Origin: JAEUMD01 sp050250815
GTDB lineage: Bacteria; Pseudomonadota; Alphaproteobacteria; Rhizobiales; Hyphomicrobiaceae
Direction: 5' to 3'
Length of the DNA: 25,701 nt
NCBI GenBank assembly: GCA_050250815.1
Contig: JBFWNY010000047.1
Coordinates: 1 to 25,701, forward strand
Numbering within the stretch: the first letter of the stretch is position 1; the number at the start of each line of letters is the position of its first letter. A program made the translations under genes and the position numbers. The notes below the pieces were generated by a model, which had not been told where the DNA came from, ran no database searches, and saw only the letters and a program-made list of their open reading frames with translations. This document shows positions 22,909 through 25,701 of the stretch, one piece after another.

Positions 22909-23106
22909 GCAGCGCTCGCGCAAGGCACAGCGAAGCTGCGCCCGCAGGACTGGAAGTCGGGCGATCGGCTGTGGGTGGTGGAGGTGATCGCGCCGTTCGG
23001 CGGCGCGGAGGAAATGGTCAAGGACCTGAAAGCCAAGGTGTTCCCGAACGATCCGATCAAGTTCGTCGCCGCGGGTGCCGCCGGCAAGGAGGTGCGGACG
23101 CTATGA
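22909..23106 (+). pseudogene. 3' remnant of an RTX-toxin-activating lysine acyltransferase (HlyC-like)
   Basis: About 65 codons ending at TGA 23104-23106 read AALAQGTAKLRPQDWKSGDR, LWVVEVIAPFGGAEEMVKDL, KAKVFPNDPIKFVAAG. This is the typical C-terminal third of the HlyC/toxin-activating acyltransferase family (W-SGD-LW, APFGG-EEM-KDL). Family members are about 150-170 residues; the catalytic His/Asp part that should precede is missing and the frame upstream is not similar. The enzyme would acylate lysines of an RTX toxin in the cytoplasm. The next small gene starts inside the stop codon (ATGA). It lies about 110 bases after the tRNA-Thr gene, which suggests an event at the tRNA end cut it. Confidence 0.75.
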
Positions 23107-23243
23107 CGTTGCATCGTATGAAAGCCACGACCATGTCAGGCCCCGGCCTGCTGGACCCGACGGCGCGCGATCGTGCGAGAGGCGTGCACGTGAATCGCCC
23201 GCCCAGACAATTCGCCGGCGCATTCGACAGAGATCTTGCATGA
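23103..23243 (+). CDS. 46-residue peptide with shared tail motif, cassette 1 upstream frame
   Basis: The ATG overlaps the stop of the acyltransferase remnant (ATGA) and its own stop overlaps the ATG of the next gene (ATGA), so the three are coupled in one transcript. The peptide reads MTLHRMKATTMSGPGLLDP then TARDRARGVHVNRPPRQFAG and AFDRDLA. The block ARDRA...NRPPRQF-GA-D recurs in the protein at 23491-23916. The bases at 23191-23214 are identical to 23816-23839. An acyltransferase is normally followed by its toxin gene, so this could be the collapsed toxin gene, with start and end joined. Function unknown. Confidence 0.45.
   Translation: MTLHRMKATTMSGPGLLDPTARDRARGVHVNRPPRQFAGAFDRDLA
23191..23214 (+). 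repeat. 24-base direct repeat, copy 1
   Basis: The 24 bases are identical to 23816-23839 and encode the N-R-P-P-R-Q-F segment in both upstream frames. They probably mark a recombination junction between cassettes 1 and 2. Confidence 0.85.
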
Positions 23244-23458
23244 GCGAAATATGTCTGGTCCTCCGCCTCGTCGCGGCGATTGTGCTGTGTCTTTCAGCAG
23301 CAGCCGGTATTTATCTCGTGCTTTTTCACTGGAGCCAGAAGGAAATCACGAAATTTATTGTGGGCCCATTCGAGGAATATCTCCCGCAGAAGCTTCTCCT
23401 GGCCGCGATCGCTTGGCCATTCTGTGGTGCAATCCTGATACTGGCTTACTGCCGCTGA
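23240..23458 (+). CDS. 72-residue membrane protein, cassette 1 downstream gene
   Basis: ATG 23240 overlaps the preceding stop codon. The protein has a first hydrophobic helix (LVLRLVAAIVLCLSAAAGIY), a short soluble loop (HWSQKEITKFIVGPFEEYLP) and a second helix (LLLAAIAWPFCGAILILAYC), so it should span the inner membrane twice. Base composition looks less GC-rich than the neighbouring chromosome. I recognise no family. Size, membrane nature and coupling to the upstream frame fit a toxin-immunity protein, but a small membrane toxin is equally possible. Confidence 0.6.
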   Translation: MSEICLVLRLVAAIVLCLSAAAGIYLVLFHWSQKEITKFIVGPFEEYLPQKLLLAAIAWPFCGAILILAYCR

Positions 23459-23490
23459 CCGTCAAATCGATCCTTGTTGGAGAGATTATC

Positions 23491-23916
23491 ATGACCGGAA
23501 GTCAACTTTCTGCAAATACCGCTGTATGTTCACTTGGCATCGAATTGGGTGTAGTTGCGGGTGGTCAATTGGAAATCGGCCTTGTGCGATTTCCAGACGG
23601 CACATGGGAGGCATTTTACCAGTGGGGAGTGGGTATTGGCGTAGGCGCCACGATTGAGGGCAGCTTCACCACGTCGCCACACGGGGGGCTGGTGCTCGCA
23701 CGTACACGGTGCCGCTCGAAGCGCAGGTGGGCCATCGTCGGGCCGCGTGGCAGCAGTTTCGGCCCGAGCCTGTTCGGTCCCCGGGCGCGAGATCGTGCGA
23801 GCGCGAGCGAGCGCATGAATCGCCCGCCCAGACAATTCGGTGGCGCGATCGATGCCGCCGCGAACGACAACGCCGGCGCGTTCCAGATGCGCGTGGCGCA
23901 GGCGGGAGGGGTGTGA
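23491..23916 (+). CDS. 141-residue protein of unknown function, cassette 2 upstream gene
   Basis: ATG 23491 follows GGAGAG by six bases. Residues 1-68 are glycine-rich and beta-like (VCSLGIELGVVAGGQLEIGL, VRFPDGTWEAFYQWGVGIGV, GATIEGSFTTSPHGGLVLA), which could be an RTX- or autotransporter-type strand region. After about residue 70 the sequence becomes basic and shares ARDRA...MNRPPRQFGGAID with cassette 1, then AAANDNAGAFQMRVAQAGGV with cassette 3. The protein is thus a mosaic of the two tails. The next gene starts on its stop codon (TGATG). No catalytic motif is seen. It could be a tip fragment of a larger toxin or a gene of its own. Confidence 0.55.
   Translation: MTGSQLSANTAVCSLGIELGVVAGGQLEIGLVRFPDGTWEAFYQWGVGIGVGATIEGSFTTSPHGGLVLARTRCRSKRRWAIVGPRGSSFGPSLFGPRARDRASASERMNRPPRQFGGAIDAAANDNAGAFQMRVAQAGGV
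23816..23839 (+). repeat. 24-base direct repeat, copy 2
   Basis: Identical to 23191-23214, in the same reading frame (N-R-P-P-R-Q-F). Confidence 0.85.
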
Positions 23917-23920
23917 TGAT
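23851..23920 (+). repeat. 70-base cassette tail repeat, copy 1
   Basis: Matches 24349-24418 at 61 of 70 positions by my count. It encodes DAAANDNAGAFQMRVAQAGG plus V and runs through TGATGAT, which holds the stop codon and the start of the next gene. Confidence 0.85.
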
Positions 23921-24209
23921 GCTTTTCTTTGTGGTGATAGGCTACATCGTGCTGCTAATCATAATGCTCGAGATCTCGTTATGGCGCCTTTACCGAATAG
24001 CCTATGCTCTTGCTCCAGAGGATCAAAGAAAGAATTGCGATCTCTATCCTCTGGTTCGCAATCCTTGGAATAATACATTCTGCGAGAATACGCATCTGAA
24101 ACACTTTTCCAGAATGTGCTTCAAGATTTATGTGGGCGCCAACATCTTCGGCTTGCTAGTGCCAGCTTTCTGCATAATTTTTTTCGGATCGGGTTTCGGT
24201 CCGCAATAG
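23916..24209 (+). CDS. 97-residue membrane protein, cassette 2 downstream gene
   Basis: ATG 23916 shares a base with the stop codon of the preceding gene (TGATG), so translation is probably coupled. The protein has an N-terminal helix (MMLFFVVIGYIVLLIIMLEI), a soluble loop of about 50 residues with cysteines (RKNCDLYPLVRNPWNNTFCE, RMCFKIYVG), and a C-terminal helix (ANIFGLLVPAFCIIFFGSGF). The DNA is visibly less GC-rich than the surroundings. There is no recognised family. It fits a small membrane-embedded immunity-type protein; function is not shown. Confidence 0.65.
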   Translation: MMLFFVVIGYIVLLIIMLEISLWRLYRIAYALAPEDQRKNCDLYPLVRNPWNNTFCENTHLKHFSRMCFKIYVGANIFGLLVPAFCIIFFGSGFGPQ

Positions 24210-24237
24210 ACCGCATTTTCTAGCCGATGCAGCGTAA

Positions 24238-24414
24238 ATTCGGAGAAGGCGATGGGGCAGCCACACCGGCATTGTCAGCGTGACGCCGCCGGAGGGCGCC
24301 ATCAGCCCTGCCGATGCGTTCCTGCAGGGAGCGGCCAGCGGCACGCTGGATGCCGCCGCGAATGAGAATGCCGGCGCATTCCAGATGCGCGTGGCGGGGC
24401 CGGGAGGTCTGTGA
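24238..24414 (+). pseudogene. C-terminal fragment with the cassette tail, cassette 3 upstream frame
   Basis: The frame is closed upstream by TAA at 24235 and has no start codon with a ribosome-binding site. It reads GIVSVTPPEGAISPADAFLQ and GAASGTLDAAANENAGAFQM RVAGPGGL (about 48 residues), with TGA at 24412-24414. The last 21 residues match the tail of the cassette 2 protein. The first part is different, so this is the end of another member of the same family with its N-terminal part lost. It is followed at once by the next cassette's downstream gene. Confidence 0.5.
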
Positions 24415-24418
24415 TGAT
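24349..24418 (+). repeat. 70-base cassette tail repeat, copy 2
   Basis: Matches 23851-23920 at 61 of 70 positions, including the stop codon and the ATGAT that follows. Confidence 0.85.
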
Positions 24419-24474
24419 TGCCTCAAAGGGAGCGCCATTGTGCGTCCGGCTAAGGCCTGCATTACCGAATTCTC

Positions 24475-24873
24475 TTGGTCTGCCTTGTAAGCCTTGTCGT
24501 TGCGTCGTGCTGGGCGTGCCCGATCAACTCGAACGAAAAGGCCGTCCAGTTCGCCAGAAACTGGCTTCTGAAAACGAAAGAAGGTCGTTCGTGGTTTGAA
24601 AAGGCGAATATGCCGGAAGCGGTTTTTTTAGAGAGCACTGAGATTTCATTTGCGGACGTGAAGGAACATGGCGCTTGTTCTCGGGCCGACGGAGACTACC
24701 ACTGGGTGCGTCGGCGAGAACAGCCTGCAGACTATGAGTACGCGGTGGCCTTTGTAACATGCGCAACTTGCAAGTTGCGGCATCATGCGCTGGTCGCAAT
24801 GACCTGTTCCGGTAGAGTGACCCTGGTGGCCGGCCCCATGGGTTCATCGGCCTCAGCGTGCTCACAAAATTGA
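24475..24873 (+). CDS. Probable lipoprotein or secreted protein, cassette 3 downstream gene (5' end uncertain)
   Basis: The frame encodes about 132 residues from TTG 24475. It starts hydrophobic (VCLVSLVVASCWACP), with a possible lipobox V-A-S-C, and continues NEKAVQFARNWLLKTKEGRS, WFEKANMPEAVFLESTEISF, HWVRRREQPADYEYAVAFVT and CATCKLRHHALVAMTC. It has several cysteines. By analogy with cassettes 1 and 2 the start should be the ATG at 24414 next to the preceding stop. That ATG is in another frame, so either a single-base shift around 24440-24470 broke the gene or a non-ATG start (TTG 24475 or CTG 24457) is used. No family is recognised. Confidence 0.5.
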   Translation: MVCLVSLVVASCWACPINSNEKAVQFARNWLLKTKEGRSWFEKANMPEAVFLESTEISFADVKEHGACSRADGDYHWVRRREQPADYEYAVAFVTCATCKLRHHALVAMTCSGRVTLVAGPMGSSASACSQN

Positions 24874-24923
24874 TCATGCCGCTTAAAAGAGGCGATACGG
24901 AGTTAAATAATGCCTGCGTATAG

Positions 24924-25088
24924 TTCCCCAATGAATGGTATCAGCCGAATTCGCTATCTCAGCATCTACAAGACTACTGGAACAACTATGAGGCAATTGC
25001 TCTGGCCAATGAGGCCCTTCAAATTTATGGAAACAGCATAACAACGCAACAATTGGCCGACTATATTGGAAGTCAAGTGAGGGCGGGC
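24924..25088 (+). pseudogene. Coding remnant cut off before the 25101-25430 gene
   Basis: After TAG 24921-24923 one frame reads FPNEWYQPNSLSQHLQDYWN, NYEAIALANEALQIYGNSIT and TQQLADYIGSQVRAGR. This looks like genuine protein (balanced composition, AT-richer than the flanks). It has no start codon, and beyond about 25088 it runs into the antisense of the conserved gene at 25101. I take it as the internal part of a gene whose two ends are lost. Family unknown; it may be another member of the cassette debris. Confidence 0.4.
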
Positions 25089-25100
25089 CGGCTCTTCCGT

Positions 25101-25430
25101 TCAGCCCGTGCGCATCATCATGTCGCCCACGATCCCCAAGGTCACGAGGATGGCGAGACCGGCGAACAGACCGACCATCAGACGTGTGTGGCGCCGGCTG
25201 ACTTCAGCTGTCTGGATCTCCTCGATCGTCCGGCTCTCCCTGGGCGCGGTGGCCAAGCCCTTCGGCGCGGCAAAACGGTACGCGCCTGCATTGCGCACGT
25301 AGCGCCAGCCGGCGACCCGGTAGCGTCCACTCTTGCCGAACGCCAGAGGTGATCTCTGGGCGAGCGGCGGCGGCGCGTCCGGACCGGACAGCGTTGGCCG
25401 CCCGCCATCGGTGACGGTTGCATTGCTCAT
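25101..25430 (-). CDS. Small protein with C-terminal membrane anchor, hypothetical
   Basis: ATG 25430 (MSNATVTDGGRPTLSGPDAP) starts a 109-residue protein: a flexible Pro/Gly-rich N-terminus, a basic middle (GKSGRYRVAGWRYVRNAGAY, RFAAPKGLATAPRESRTIEE) and a single C-terminal membrane helix (LMVGLFAGLAILVTLGIVGD) ending MMMRTG. It would be tail-anchored with its bulk in the cytoplasm. Base composition is high GC like the core chromosome, so it probably marks the right border of the foreign patch. A GGGGGG stretch lies upstream of the start. I know no family name. Confidence 0.6.
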   Translation of the reverse strand: MSNATVTDGGRPTLSGPDAPPPLAQRSPLAFGKSGRYRVAGWRYVRNAGAYRFAAPKGLATAPRESRTIEEIQTAEVSRRHTRLMVGLFAGLAILVTLGIVGDMMMRTG

Positions 25431-25574
25431 GGCTAGAGTCCCCCCGGAGGCGCGACATCGCAAATGTCGTCACCCGGCTTAGTCTCCCCCCACTGCCGAT
25501 GAAGCGATTCGGAGTCTCGCGAGAAAGTGAGGCACAACGAGGGCGATGGGGGCCATGAACGCCACCATATCGTG

Positions 25575-25701
25575 TGACCCTGCCCCCTGAAATGCCCCCG
25601 ATCTGATGTAGAGTCCGTCCCAAGACGAGGAGACGGACGTCATGCGTAAGAGCCGGTTCAACGAGCAGCAGATCATCGCGATCCTGAAGGAGTTCGAGGC
25701 T
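25575..25701 (+). mobile_element. Left end of an IS3-family insertion sequence (truncated by window edge)
   Basis: The sequence TGACCCTGCCCCCTGAAATG at 25575 has the TG start and C-rich terminal repeat usual for IS3-family (IS407-like) elements. An OrfA start follows at 25642 after GAGGAGACGG. The right end is outside the window, so length, the second terminal repeat and target duplication cannot be seen. Confidence 0.75.
25642..25701 (+). CDS. IS3-family transposase OrfA, N-terminal 20 residues
   Basis: Only the first 20 codons are in the window: MRKSRFNEQQIIAILKEFEA. This is the standard opening of OrfA of the IS407/IS3 group (M-K/R-K-S-R-F-x-E-x-Q-I-I-x-I-L-K-E), the helix-turn-helix DNA-binding subunit. 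OrfB with the DDE catalytic core would follow by frameshift fusion. AGGAG lies about ten bases upstream of the ATG. Confidence 0.9.
   Translation, partial: MRKSRFNEQQIIAILKEFEA

Overview
The window is GC-rich DNA from an alphaproteobacterium, most likely of the order Hyphomicrobiales. The main clue is the conserved housekeeping run murA, DUF2948, hisD, UPF0262, low-molecular-weight phosphatase, followed nearby by maf and yacG. A SoxYZ-like carrier of the kind linked to quinoprotein dehydrogenases also fits that group. The genus cannot be named from this window.

Bases 1-9820 are accessory. A minus-strand run (9247 down to 2830) encodes a secreted protein with a poly-glycine tail, a DUF805/formylglycine-generating-enzyme-like membrane protein, a 1094-residue secreted TPR protein and two small proteins. 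At the left edge lies the end of a second TPR gene on the plus strand, followed by a broken copy of the small gene that also follows the big TPR gene, so the two loci are inverted paralogues. Between and beside them lie relics: an integrase tail, two independently frameshifted copies of one small gene, and a 63-base upstream element present twice. A small secreted protein at 1479-1850 carries the same cysteine-pair motif as the big TPR protein.

Bases 9821-22138 are mostly ordinary chromosome: a secreted hypothetical protein, tRNA-Ser(GGA), the SoxYZ-like carrier, a secreted staphylococcal-nuclease-like protein, a CNT nucleoside transporter, yacG and maf. Divergent from maf are a Crp/Fnr regulator and a class III adenylate cyclase. 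The minus-strand murA-to-phosphatase cluster follows, with a small basic protein gene upstream of murA.

The most striking object is at 22473-22797: a tRNA-Thr(GGT) gene split directly after its anticodon by a 250-base group I intron. Its P1, P2, P3, P4 and P7 helices can all be paired by eye. Downstream (22909-25088) is a patch that looks less GC-rich and foreign. It starts with the 3' remnant of an RTX-toxin-activating lysine acyltransferase. Then come three cassettes, each a short upstream reading frame or fragment carrying shared tail motifs, followed by a different small membrane or secreted protein. In the first two the small gene overlaps the upstream stop codon. This resembles shuffled toxin/immunity debris, but no function is proven. 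A conserved small membrane protein and the start of an IS3-family element close the window.
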